Source: RBG-16-49-21 sp040768125
GTDB lineage: Bacteria; Spirochaetota; UBA4802; UBA5550
NCBI GenBank assembly: GCA_040768125.1
Contig: JAXGNG010000002.1
Location: forward strand, 124,001-188,000
Reading direction: 5' to 3'
Length of the DNA stretch: 64,000 nt
Shown: positions 1-7,855 of the stretch, in pieces
Position numbering within the stretch: the stretch's first letter is position 1
How the letters are laid out: each line of letters begins with the position of its first letter
Notes under the pieces: generated by a model
Database searches by the model: none
Told to the model about the DNA's origin: nothing
What the model saw: only the letters and a program-made list of their open reading frames with translations
Position numbers and translations under genes: made by a program

Positions 1-1
1 C

Positions 2-1423
2 AACGCGCCCCCGGGGATCATCCTGTCGTCGGAACTCTACAAGCGCCTGGGCGACGGAATCGTGAGCGACATCGAGTCTCGCCGCCAGACGATCTACCTC
101 CTGAGGCGATATATCGACAAGTTTTCGGAGAACAGGTTCGGCAACCCCGTGAACCCATGTCTTCTCTCCGTGCGGAGTGGCGCGGTGTTCTCCATGCCCG
201 GGGTGATGGACACGATCACCAACGTGGGGATGACGCCGGAGATACTCGAACACTTCGCACGCCGCGACGCCTGGTTCGCCTGGGACTGCTACCGCCGATT
301 CATCCAGGACCTGGCGATCTCCTATTACGGCGTCGACCGCCAGGTCTTCGAGTCCCTGATGTACTCCTACAAGAGAAGGGCCGGCGTCGACCTGAAGGAG
401 CGGATGACGGGAGAACAGATGGCCGATCTCGCGACGCTGTACCGGAAGGAGGTGGAGCGCCGGGGGTGCTACATACCCGAGGACCCCTACGAGCAGCTCC
501 TCTACTCCATCGTCACGGTGTTCCGCTCCTGGAATTCCCCCGTGGCACGGAAATACCGCGAGATGGTGAACATCTCGGACGAATGGGGCACCGCGGTGAT
601 CATACAGAACATGGTCTTCGGAAATTCCGCCCCGGACAGCGTGACGGGCGTGGTGCACAGCCGCTACCACGGCAACGAAAAGATAGACCTCTTCGGCGAG
701 TACAAGACCCGCGCCCAGGGGCACGATATCGTGAGCGGGGTGGCGCGCGTCTTCCCCATCAGCGAGGACCAGAAAAAGGTGTACCCCACCTTCGCCGCGA
801 TGCCCTCCTTCGAGGAGCGGTTCCCCCATCTCTACGCCCGTCTCTTCAACGCCGTCCAGAGCATACGGGACCGCTGGGGAAACGACCTGCAGATCGAGTT
901 TACCATCGAGGGGGGCGTGCTCTACATCCTCCAGGTGCGGGGCATGGCGAACCACATATTTGAAGTCGAGGAATTCGCGGAGGACCCCCGGGACCTGGAG
1001 CCCTCGCTCCTGGGCCAGGGCCTCGCGGCCTCGGGGGGCGTCGTTTCGGGCCGCGCGGTCTTCGATATCGGCCGCATCGACGCGGTGAGAGACCGTTTTC
1101 CGGGGGACAGGGTAGTGCTGATGCGCCCCGAGACGAATCCCGAGGACGTGGTGGGAATGGAAAAATCAGACGGGATCCTCACCTCCATCGGCGGCATGAC
1201 CTCCCACGCCGTGCTCCAGATGAGGCGCCTGGGGAAAACAGGCGTCAGCTATTTCTCGGCCATGCAGATAGACGAGGATGCAAACCGCGCCGTCGTGGAG
1301 GTTCCCCCCGACGGCGGTAAGCAAGTCGTGATCAGCGAGGGGGACTTCATCACGATTGACGGGACCACGGGGAACGTGTTCGCGGGATACCATGAAACGG
1401 TGAAGAGGGGCCTCCAGCTCTGA
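2..1423 (+). CDS. Pyruvate phosphate dikinase-like protein (5'-truncated by window edge)
   Basis: The frame is open from the first bases of the window, so the true start lies upstream and only about 474 C-terminal residues are visible. The visible part has the PPDK ATP-grasp/PEP-pyruvate binding signature (SVRSGAVFSMPGVMDT, then an EFTIEGGVLYILQVR strand) and ends with the swivelling phosphohistidine domain, whose TSIGGMTSHA motif carries the phosphorylated histidine. Full PPDK (about 880 aa) continues into a PEP-binding TIM barrel. Here the gene stops directly after the swivel domain, so the protein is a short PPDK-like form whose complete reaction cannot be assumed. It lies 47 bp upstream of a GAPDH gene, which suggests a link to lower glycolysis. 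A GTG at position 62 is an internal codon, not the start. Confidence 0.8.
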   Translation, partial: NAPPGIILSSELYKRLGDGIVSDIESRRQTIYLLRRYIDKFSENRFGNPVNPCLLSVRSGAVFSMPGVMDTITNVGMTPEILEHFARRDAWFAWDCYRRFIQDLAISYYGVDRQVFESLMYSYKRRAGVDLKERMTGEQMADLATLYRKEVERRGCYIPEDPYEQLLYSIVTVFRSWNSPVARKYREMVNISDEWGTAVIIQNMVFGNSAPDSVTGVVHSRYHGNEKIDLFGEYKTRAQGHDIVSGVARVFPISEDQKKVYPTFAAMPSFEERFPHLYARLFNAVQSIRDRWGNDLQIEFTIEGGVLYILQVRGMANHIFEVEEFAEDPRDLEPSLLGQGLAASGGVVSGRAVFDIGRIDAVRDRFPGDRVVLMRPETNPEDVVGMEKSDGILTSIGGMTSHAVLQMRRLGKTGVSYFSAMQIDEDANRAVVEVPPDGGKQVVISEGDFITIDGTTGNVFAGYHETVKRGLQL

Positions 1424-1470
1424 AAGGGGCGGGGCATTAACCGATAAGAATATTTTTCAGGAGACGCGTT

Positions 1471-2622
1471 ATGAGCAGCATAGGAGCCACATCGCCCGTT
1501 GGCATCAACGGGATCGGCAGGATCGGGAAGCTGTTAGCCTGGGTCCTCTCCTCGAGGGAGGGCCTGGAGCGCATCGTGATATCGACGGGGAGAAAATCGG
1601 GACGGAGCATCGAGGACCTGGCGACCTATCTTTCCTACGACTCGACCTACGGTCCCTACGCGAGGTTCCTGTCGGGGTTCCGGCGCGAGGAGGCGATTGA
1701 AACACGAAACGGCTCTCTCTACATGAACGGGAAGGAGGTCGTGTGGCTCAACGAGCCCCGCTACCGCGTCCCGGGCAGCATCCCCTGGTCGTCCCACGGC
1801 GTGGAGGTGGTCTTCGACACCACGGGGAAGATGACGGACCCGACGTCGAACGATGAGAATTCCCTCCGGGGCCACCTGAACAACGCGAAGAAGGTGGTCC
1901 TCACGGCGCCCTTCAAGATAAAGGAAAAGGGCCTCACCGTGCCCCATGACGCGGTCACCGTGGTGGGGGGCGTCAACTTTGACCGCTACGACCCCGCGGT
2001 CCACGCCGTCATCTCCAACGCCTCCTGCACCACGAACTGCTGCGCGCCGCCCATCAAGGCCCTGGTGGAGCATTTCGGCGAGCAATTCATATCCTACGCC
2101 CTCACCACGGTCCACGCGGCGACCAATTCCCAGAGCGTACTGGACGTGCTTCCCCGGGAGGGTGAAAAGGACTGCCGGAAGAAGCGGAGCATCATGAACA
2201 ACATCATTCCCTCGACGACGGGGGCGGCGAACGCGGTGATCGAGGTGATCCCGGAGATACGGACCCTGGGGATCGGCTCCCAGGCCTCATCCCTCAGGGT
2301 CCCCACGAACACCGCGTCGATCGTGATACTCGACATTTCCCTCATGGGCGAGCATGACAACGACTACATGAACGGGATTTTCAGGAAGTACAGCGACCGG
2401 AACCCGGAGATCATGAAGTATTCCGAGCGGCAGCTCGTCAGCTCCGACATCATCGGGAGCACCCATTCCACCATCTACGATTCGCTCTTCACCCATCGAA
2501 GGACCACGAAGAGGGGCGGCCAGCTCTACACCATGGTGGACCTGAACTTCTGGTACGATAACGAGTTCGGCTACGTGTCGAGCCTCGAACGGCTTTACCG
2601 GATGATGACGGGGGCGTCGTGA
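1471..2622 (+). CDS. gap: Glyceraldehyde-3-phosphate dehydrogenase
   Basis: This is a phosphorylating NAD(P)-dependent GAPDH of glycolysis/gluconeogenesis, cytoplasmic, 383 aa. An N-terminal Rossmann motif (GINGIGRIGK) is followed by the invariant catalytic segment SNASCTTNC, with the active-site cysteine near residue 186, and the C-terminal WYDNEFGY motif. It is longer than the usual 330-340 aa, with insertions in the NAD-binding half (a stretch around residues 35-75). The start is supported by AGGAG eight bases upstream. It directly follows the PPDK-like gene in the same direction and they probably form an operon. Confidence 0.93.
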   Translation: MSSIGATSPVGINGIGRIGKLLAWVLSSREGLERIVISTGRKSGRSIEDLATYLSYDSTYGPYARFLSGFRREEAIETRNGSLYMNGKEVVWLNEPRYRVPGSIPWSSHGVEVVFDTTGKMTDPTSNDENSLRGHLNNAKKVVLTAPFKIKEKGLTVPHDAVTVVGGVNFDRYDPAVHAVISNASCTTNCCAPPIKALVEHFGEQFISYALTTVHAATNSQSVLDVLPREGEKDCRKKRSIMNNIIPSTTGAANAVIEVIPEIRTLGIGSQASSLRVPTNTASIVILDISLMGEHDNDYMNGIFRKYSDRNPEIMKYSERQLVSSDIIGSTHSTIYDSLFTHRRTTKRGGQLYTMVDLNFWYDNEFGYVSSLERLYRMMTGAS

Positions 2623-2710
2623 CGGCGCGAAGGGCGGTTCAATCCATGGCGCGGGGTATCGCTTTGTTTTTTTAGTTGACAGGAGCGCATGGTGTGTCAT
2701 CCATGAAGGC

Positions 2711-3055
2711 ATGAATGCCATGCGCACGACGCTTCCTGTCGCACTGCTTGTCCTCGCCGCCTTCGCGCTTTCCTGCGCCCGCGATTACCAGAAGGAAGTC
2801 GTGGGGAAATGGAACGCGGGGAAAGCGACGTCGGAGAAGGACATGTTCTTCACCCTGCGGGGCGACGGTACCTTCACGGCGGAAGTCGTGGGGCACGATA
2901 TGAAGCCCGCGCCGGGAACCTACCGCATCAAGAAGGGGAGGATCTACTTTACCTTCCCGAAGATAGAGATGCACTATAAAATAATCAGCCTTGACGAGAA
3001 AACCCTGGTCATGAGCTCGAAGTACGCGCGCCTTACCTGGCGCCGCGTCGAGTAG
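2711..3055 (+). CDS. Small lipoprotein, lipocalin-like
   Basis: The 114-aa product begins with a signal peptide ending in a lipobox (AFALSC, Cys near residue 22), so it should be a lipid-anchored envelope protein. The mature part is rich in beta strands and reads like the small lipocalin-like fold seen in many secreted proteins of the form 'GKWN...FTLRGDGTF...G.Y.I..gRI.F' (family resemblance from memory). A second ATG nine bases downstream (2720) is an equally good start. Function unknown. Confidence 0.65.
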   Translation: MNAMRTTLPVALLVLAAFALSCARDYQKEVVGKWNAGKATSEKDMFFTLRGDGTFTAEVVGHDMKPAPGTYRIKKGRIYFTFPKIEMHYKIISLDEKTLVMSSKYARLTWRRVE

Positions 3056-3073
3056 ACTCCCCCGCCGCGCGTT

Positions 3074-3364
3074 TCATTTCCAGTTCACGATGGTTTCCCT
3101 GTAGTGATCGTAGAGTTTTCCCATCTTGGGCATGCGGCCCTTCGCCACTGCGTCGATGATCAGGTTTTTCCTGGTACAGATGTCCTGCTTCGTGGTGAAA
3201 TCCTTCGGGTGGCACTTGATGCAATTGTCCTGGAGCGCCTTGAACACGTTGTCGTTGGGCATGGAGACGCAGGGCTCCCTGGTGAACTTGTCGAGGCTCG
3301 TCACGCACCCGATCATGAGCGCCGCTGCGACAGTCAGGGCGGCGATACAGTGCTGTTTTTTCAT
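3074..3364 (-). CDS. Lipoprotein with one c-type haem motif
   Basis: The 96-aa product has a lipoprotein signal (ALMIGC) and a single CxxCH haem-binding motif (NCIKCH) about 30 residues after the lipidated cysteine, followed by a short helical tail. This suggests a small membrane-anchored monohaem cytochrome c-like electron carrier in the periplasm. The distal Met ligand could be one of the methionines in the GRMPKMGK segment; that is a guess. It is convergent with the lipoprotein gene ending at 3055 and sits on the opposite strand to the superoxide-reductase-like gene. Confidence 0.65.
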   Translation of the reverse strand: MKKQHCIAALTVAAALMIGCVTSLDKFTREPCVSMPNDNVFKALQDNCIKCHPKDFTTKQDICTRKNLIIDAVAKGRMPKMGKLYDHYRETIVNWK

Positions 3365-3664
3365 GACACGCTCCTTAGTCTTTGGTGTGGTTACTGCCGG
3401 CCATTACCGCTGTGTGCATCGGGCCCGCTGAATCCCCCCGCTGCGTCGGCATGGCGGTAGCGGGTAACATCATGCCCCCGGGTACGAATTTTATCAACCA
3501 AAATTAACATGACGCGGCGGAAAGGCGGCCGGCGGGGCAATAGTGTCTTGACATGGCCCCGGGATTCGGTATGCTGGGATATTCGGGATGGGTCCGCGTT
3601 GTTCAGGGCGTTCCGGTCGGTCCCGTGTCCCGGAAAAAGCGTGATCACTATCTTGGAGGTAGCC

Positions 3665-4036
3665 ATGCACACGCGTCATACCATCTATGCCGGCGTCCTG
3701 GCCGTGGCCTTTATTCTCTCGCCTGCCTTCGCGGATAAGACCTCGGTGGAGATCCAGGCGCCGGAATCGGCGGCAATCGGATCGAAAATCACCGTGACCG
3801 TCAGGGTGATCCATGACGGGAACAATTTCATGCACTATACGGACTGGGTCTATCTCAAGGCGAACGGGAAGGAGATCGCCCGGTGGGAGTTCACCAGGGG
3901 CGCACGTCCCGAGGCCGAGGTGTTCACGCGTCAGGTGGAGTACACGGTCACCGGTCCCGTGGAGTTCGAGGCCCAGGGTCACTGCAATCTCCACGGGAGC
4001 ACGGGCTCCCGGACCCTTGCCGTGAAGGTCCGGTAA
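3665..4036 (+). CDS. Periplasmic desulfoferrodoxin/superoxide reductase-like protein
   Basis: The 123-aa product has a cleavable signal peptide ending near AFA. The mature domain resembles the catalytic Ig-like fold of superoxide reductases. An H-x6-HYTDWV segment parallels the HPMxxEHYIEW iron-ligand motif, and EAQGHCNLHG parallels the CNLHG loop that supplies the Cys and last His ligands. The spacing between the first two histidines is one residue longer than in classical enzymes and the N-terminal His ligand is not obvious, so enzymatic activity is uncertain. TTGGAGGT just upstream fixes the start at 3665; the frame is open further upstream without a signal peptide. It is followed by a two-helix membrane protein. 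Confidence 0.7.
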   Translation: MHTRHTIYAGVLAVAFILSPAFADKTSVEIQAPESAAIGSKITVTVRVIHDGNNFMHYTDWVYLKANGKEIARWEFTRGARPEAEVFTRQVEYTVTGPVEFEAQGHCNLHGSTGSRTLAVKVR

Positions 4037-4085
4037 ACGAAAGCGGGCCAGGGCAGGACACCGATCAACAGTGAGGAGGGAAGTG

Positions 4086-4274
4086 ATGAAAATCGGCGGA
4101 GTATCGATCATTCTTCTGCTGGGAGTCGTGAACATGCTGCTTCTCGCCTTCCAGCTCATGACGGGGCTGCACCGGATCAAGGTCCCGATAGGGGTGCACA
4201 AGAAGACCGGCGTGGTCCTCTTTTTCTGCGCCCTCATACACGGCCTTCTCGCCGCCCTGGCGAACGCCCTCTAG
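4086..4274 (+). CDS. Two-helix membrane protein with paired histidines
   Basis: The 62-aa product consists of two predicted transmembrane helices (residues about 5-25 and 42-61) joined by a short basic loop. Histidines occur near the end of helix 1 (TGLH), in the loop (GVHKK) and inside helix 2 (ALIHG), an arrangement reminiscent of small membrane b-type haem proteins. The start is set by GAGGAGGG about seven bases upstream. It lies 49 bp downstream of the superoxide-reductase-like gene and may feed electrons to it; that is inference. The last four bases overlap the end of the convergent START gene. Confidence 0.6.
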   Translation: MKIGGVSIILLLGVVNMLLLAFQLMTGLHRIKVPIGVHKKTGVVLFFCALIHGLLAALANAL

Positions 4275-4945
4275 GGGATCTTGAAGAGCCTGAGGTCTTT
4301 CGGACGAGCGTCGCGGTACGCGGGTTCCCGGGCGATTCTTTTCAGCTTGCGGAGGACGTTGTAGGGCCTCTTGACCACCGCGACGTTGACGAGCCAGGGG
4401 GGGAGGTCCCCCCCCGGGTCGTTATGCAGGCAATAGGTCACTTTCACGACGCCGCGTTTCGCGTCGGGGACGAATTCCCAGTGCCCGGCGACCTTTTTGA
4501 CCCTGACGATATTTTCCCGCTCGGGGGTGTAGTCCCAGAGGCTCGTCATCCTCAGGGTGACGGCCCCGTTTTTACCGTTCCGCTCGAAGGACACCCTCAC
4601 GACGGTGTCCCGGTCTTTCGCCGGGGGCGGGACGTTGATGCGCTGGTAGAGCACCGGGTCGCGGGAGGCGATCATCCCCAGGAGTTTCGCCTCCTTCACG
4701 GAGGGGAATATCCGGGTGTAGGATTTCACGTCCTCCATGAGGGCGAGCAGGCACGGCATGGTCGCCTGGATCTCCGTGACTGCCATGAACTCGAGTGAGC
4801 CGGAACCGGGGACCTTCCGTGTCCATACGGCGATGCCGTCTTTTTCCTTCCGGAGTTTCCATTCAAAGTCGTCCGCGGCGGCGGTGCCGAGGAGCAGCAG
4901 CGCCAGGAGGGGCGCGGCGGCGCGGGTTCTTCGTCTGTGTCGCAT
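4271..4945 (-). CDS. START-domain secreted protein
   Basis: The 224-aa product has a signal peptide (an arginine-rich n-region, then a leucine-rich core ending in GTAAA) and a START/Bet v1-like lipid-binding domain. The typical block 'ekdGIavwtRkvpGS.l.ef.av' opens the mature protein, and 'RDTVVRVSFERN' and a C-terminal DPGGDLPPWLVN signature follow. START domains bind hydrophobic ligands in a cavity, and the signal peptide places this one in the periplasm. The start at 4945 is chosen because it yields the signal peptide; longer upstream codons give none. It is a diverged paralogue of the gene at 7115-7744. Confidence 0.75.
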   Translation of the reverse strand: MRHRRRTRAAAPLLALLLLGTAAADDFEWKLRKEKDGIAVWTRKVPGSGSLEFMAVTEIQATMPCLLALMEDVKSYTRIFPSVKEAKLLGMIASRDPVLYQRINVPPPAKDRDTVVRVSFERNGKNGAVTLRMTSLWDYTPERENIVRVKKVAGHWEFVPDAKRGVVKVTYCLHNDPGGDLPPWLVNVAVVKRPYNVLRKLKRIAREPAYRDARPKDLRLFKIP

Positions 4946-5235
4946 GCGGGGACCTCGCGAAATGAAATAGCACGGGCTCCCCGCGCCGCGTGGCGGCGCG
5001 GGGACGGCGGCGAGTTCCTCGCGGCCCGCATCGTGGCGGACTCTACCGGGGGTGGGAATTTTGTAAAGAACTTTCCCTTCCCTGATTTTTCCGTCACCAT
5101 GACGTTTCGCAGCAGAAAAAACAATTGCCCTCTTCGCCATGCACTGGTAGGGTAGGGAAACGCGTATCGCCGTGAGACCACCAAGCCGGGGCCGGGAGCG
5201 GCAGGGCATCCGGTAATCACGCTGAAGGGGGCGCA

Positions 5236-6984
5236 ATGCCGGGGGGGAAACGGTTTCTTGCTTTACTGACGGTCAGGCTGGAGGGGTACGGCTTCCTGGT
5301 TGTCATTCCCCTGGCGGTCTACTTCGTCGTGGCAAGCGGAGAGGCGAGGGGATACCCAGGGGGATACGTGTTCACCGGCGCCCTCATCGCCGGGCCGCTG
5401 ACCCTTCTTCCCGGCCTGCTGGCGCGGTTCATTCGCCTCAGGCCCTTTCTCGCATTCCAGTCACGCGGGTCCGGGGAGGATCGCTGCGAGGATGACCGGG
5501 AAAGGATACGAAACCTCCTCCTCCTGCACCCCCTCTGGGAGGCCTTGGCGGTGGGGATCAGGTGGCTCGGGGGCATAGCGATCGCCTCGGGGTACGTCTG
5601 GTATCGCACGGGGGTGTTCGGCGGGGTCGAGTCCGCCCTGGTTATGCTTATTTCCGTACCCTCCAGCTTCGCCATCTATTACTTTACATCGGAGAATATA
5701 CTCGCCCGCGCCCTGGGAGACGAGCGGATGGGAGAGGCGCCGCGCCATCCCGGGGAGGGCCGCGTCTTCGGCCTCTTCGGCCGCGCCATCCTGACCCTGG
5801 TTTCCGCCGTATCCATCCCCGCCGTGGTGTTCGGCTACTTCTTTTTCCTTTCCCAGGAGGGGATGCTGGCCACGGGCCGCGTCAACCTCCACATAGGCGT
5901 CATAACGGTATTCTCCCTCATGGTGATCCTCATCATCGCCTACGAGTCGAGCGTCAGCATCCGCCTCGCCGTGCGCATGGTGGTGGGTGCCCTTGAGAAG
6001 CTCAGGAAGGGCGACCTGGACGTCCGCATTCCCCTGGTCTCGCGCGGGGAAATGGGGATCATCGGGCGCCACGTCAATTACCTGGCGGACTCCCTGAATG
6101 AATTCATGATAAAGAACAGGGAGCTTACGGACAATCTCGAACGGACCGTGGAGCGGCGCACCGAGGAACTGAACACCGCCATGGAGGAGCTCACGGCCGC
6201 CAACGAGCACCTGAGGGAGGCCCGGGACGAGCTCTGGGGGGAGATGGAGCTGGCGAAGAGAATCCAGACGGTCCTTCTCCCCGGTTCTCCCCGCATCGGG
6301 GGCTATGACCTTGAGGTCCGGATGGAGACGGCGGCGCACGTGGGGGGCGATTACTACGACGTCATTAACACCTCCGACGGGGACTGGGTGGTGATCGGGG
6401 ACGTCGCGGGGCACGGTATGACTGCCGGGCTCGTCATGATGATGGCCCGGACCGCCATCCACACCATATTGAGAAACAATCCCGGAACCGATCCCCGGGG
6501 CCTCCTGGAAACCGTTAACGGCGTGATCTACGAGAACACGAGGCGCTTCAGCGAGGAAAAATTCATGACCCTCACCGCCATCGCCGTGGGCCACGACGGA
6601 GAGATGCGCTACGCGGGACTGCACGAGGACCTCCTCCTCTACCGCGCGGCGACTGGTTCCGTCGAGGTCCACGAAACCGACGGGATCCTGATCGGCATGA
6701 TGGAGGATATCCGGGGCAGGGTAACGGGGGCGCGCCTTCGCCTTGAGCCCGGGGATGTCCTGCTGCTCCATACCGACGGCGTCGTGAACGCCTGGGCGCG
6801 GGGTTCCGTCTCCGGGAGCCGTGTCCTCGAGCGGGATTCCTTCGGGCAGGGAGGCCTGGTCGGGGCCCTGGAGCGCCGGGGGGGAGAGTCCGCCACGGCG
6901 GTCCTCGCGGAGGTCATGGAACTCCTCGAGGACTACCATCGCGAGGACGACGCCACGCTCATGGTGATACGGCGGATACCCTGA
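5236..6984 (+). CDS. RsbU-type PP2C serine/threonine phosphatase with HAMP
   Basis: This 582-aa membrane signalling protein has four to six transmembrane segments in the first 240 residues, a HAMP linker (about 245-295), a coiled coil (about 300-345, LERTVERRTEELNTAMEELT) and a C-terminal SpoIIE/PP2C phosphatase domain from about residue 350. The metal-binding aspartates sit in GGDYYD (near 370) and GDVAGHG (near 388), with a late DDATLMV motif. Such proteins dephosphorylate anti-sigma-factor antagonists in partner-switching pathways. No antagonist or anti-sigma gene is adjacent. The start at 5236 follows AAGGGGG. Confidence 0.9.
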   Translation: MPGGKRFLALLTVRLEGYGFLVVIPLAVYFVVASGEARGYPGGYVFTGALIAGPLTLLPGLLARFIRLRPFLAFQSRGSGEDRCEDDRERIRNLLLLHPLWEALAVGIRWLGGIAIASGYVWYRTGVFGGVESALVMLISVPSSFAIYYFTSENILARALGDERMGEAPRHPGEGRVFGLFGRAILTLVSAVSIPAVVFGYFFFLSQEGMLATGRVNLHIGVITVFSLMVILIIAYESSVSIRLAVRMVVGALEKLRKGDLDVRIPLVSRGEMGIIGRHVNYLADSLNEFMIKNRELTDNLERTVERRTEELNTAMEELTAANEHLREARDELWGEMELAKRIQTVLLPGSPRIGGYDLEVRMETAAHVGGDYYDVINTSDGDWVVIGDVAGHGMTAGLVMMMARTAIHTILRNNPGTDPRGLLETVNGVIYENTRRFSEEKFMTLTAIAVGHDGEMRYAGLHEDLLLYRAATGSVEVHETDGILIGMMEDIRGRVTGARLRLEPGDVLLLHTDGVVNAWARGSVSGSRVLERDSFGQGGLVGALERRGGESATAVLAEVMELLEDYHREDDATLMVIRRIP

Positions 6985-7025
6985 ATATTTTTTCAACTGA
7001 ACACTGACCAGTCGGTTTTTTTGTT

Positions 7026-7055
7026 TTGACATTCCGGAACCGCGGGGTCTAAGGT
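7026..7055 (+). promoter_or_regulatory. Putative sigma70-type promoter of START gene
   Basis: TTGACA at 7026-7031 is followed after 18 bp by TAAGGT at 7050-7055, about 60 bp before the start codon at 7115. The -35 box is perfect; the -10 box is weak. Confidence 0.35.
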
Positions 7056-7114
7056 ACAGGTTCATGCGCTCAATGGCAACGCATGCACTCATCCGATATA
7101 CAAGGAGGAAGGTG

Positions 7115-7744
7115 ATGAAAACAAACCGCGGGCGTACGGCCGTCGCGGCGGCCCTGGCGCTGATGGTCATCCTGCCCCTGGGAGTTCGCGCCGAGGGGAA
7201 AAAGGACAATCCATGGGTGCTGAAAAAGAACAGGGACGGCATCAAGGTATTCGTGCGCAACGTCGAGGGGATCGAATTCAAGGAGTTCCTGGGTGTCATT
7301 ACGCTGGACGCGCCGATCGCGAAGGTCGACGCGCTCATGAACGACGTGCCGAACCAGGTCAACTGGATGTGCGACATGATCGAGTCGAAGGTGATCAGCG
7401 GCGATCCGGTTAACCCGATCCAGTACAACGTCATCACCGCCCCCCTGGTGTCCAACCGGGACGTGATCATACAGACCAGGGTCGTCCGCACGGCGGGGAA
7501 GATCACGCGCTATTTCAAGGGGATAACCCATGCCTCGGTTCCCCCGCGCAAGGGGATTGTGCGTATGCCGAAGATGGTCGGGGTCTGGATCTTCGAAAGC
7601 GTGGGGCCGAACCAGACGAAGGTCACCTACCAGAACCTCGCGGATCCGGGCGGATCTCTCCCCTCGGGCCTCGTGAACATGACCGTGGTGAAACAGCCTT
7701 TCGTTACCCTCAACGGGATGCGCGAGCAGTTGAAGAAGAGATAA
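7115..7744 (+). CDS. START-domain secreted protein (paralogue)
   Basis: The 209-aa product has a signal peptide (MKTNRGRTAVAAALALMVIL...) and a START-like domain, and is related along its length to the reverse-strand gene at 4271-4945. Shared landmarks are 'dGIkVfvRnveg.efkef', 'SNRDVIIQTRVV' and a DPGGSLPSGLVN block near the C-terminus. Start at 7115 is supported by AAGGAGGAAGG. It is a periplasmic hydrophobic-ligand-binding protein of unknown ligand. A strong intrinsic terminator follows. Confidence 0.78.
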   Translation: MKTNRGRTAVAAALALMVILPLGVRAEGKKDNPWVLKKNRDGIKVFVRNVEGIEFKEFLGVITLDAPIAKVDALMNDVPNQVNWMCDMIESKVISGDPVNPIQYNVITAPLVSNRDVIIQTRVVRTAGKITRYFKGITHASVPPRKGIVRMPKMVGVWIFESVGPNQTKVTYQNLADPGGSLPSGLVNMTVVKQPFVTLNGMREQLKKR

Positions 7745-7753
7745 CCGTCCAAT

Positions 7754-7788
7754 CCCCCTCCCCGCCGGGGAGGGGGACCGGTTTTTTT
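7754..7788 (+). terminator. Intrinsic terminator
   Basis: A perfect 10-bp stem (7754-7763 with 7767-7776) of GC pairs with a 3-base loop is followed by ACCGG and seven T residues (7782-7788), ten bases after the START gene stop. Confidence 0.85.
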
Positions 7789-7855
7789 ACTTTACATTTC
7801 TCCGATCTTCCCCCCAGAATAGCACTCGATCTACCCGCGCCAGGGGAGAAAGTCC

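Noticed and set aside
3509..3664. N-terminal extension of the superoxide-reductase-like gene
   Set aside because: The frame is open, but a signal peptide and a strong ribosome site place the start at 3665.
5461..7506. A 681-codon reverse-strand frame across the RsbU and START genes
   Set aside because: It runs antisense through two clearly recognisable forward genes and an intergenic promoter; its sequence is the usual low-complexity shadow.
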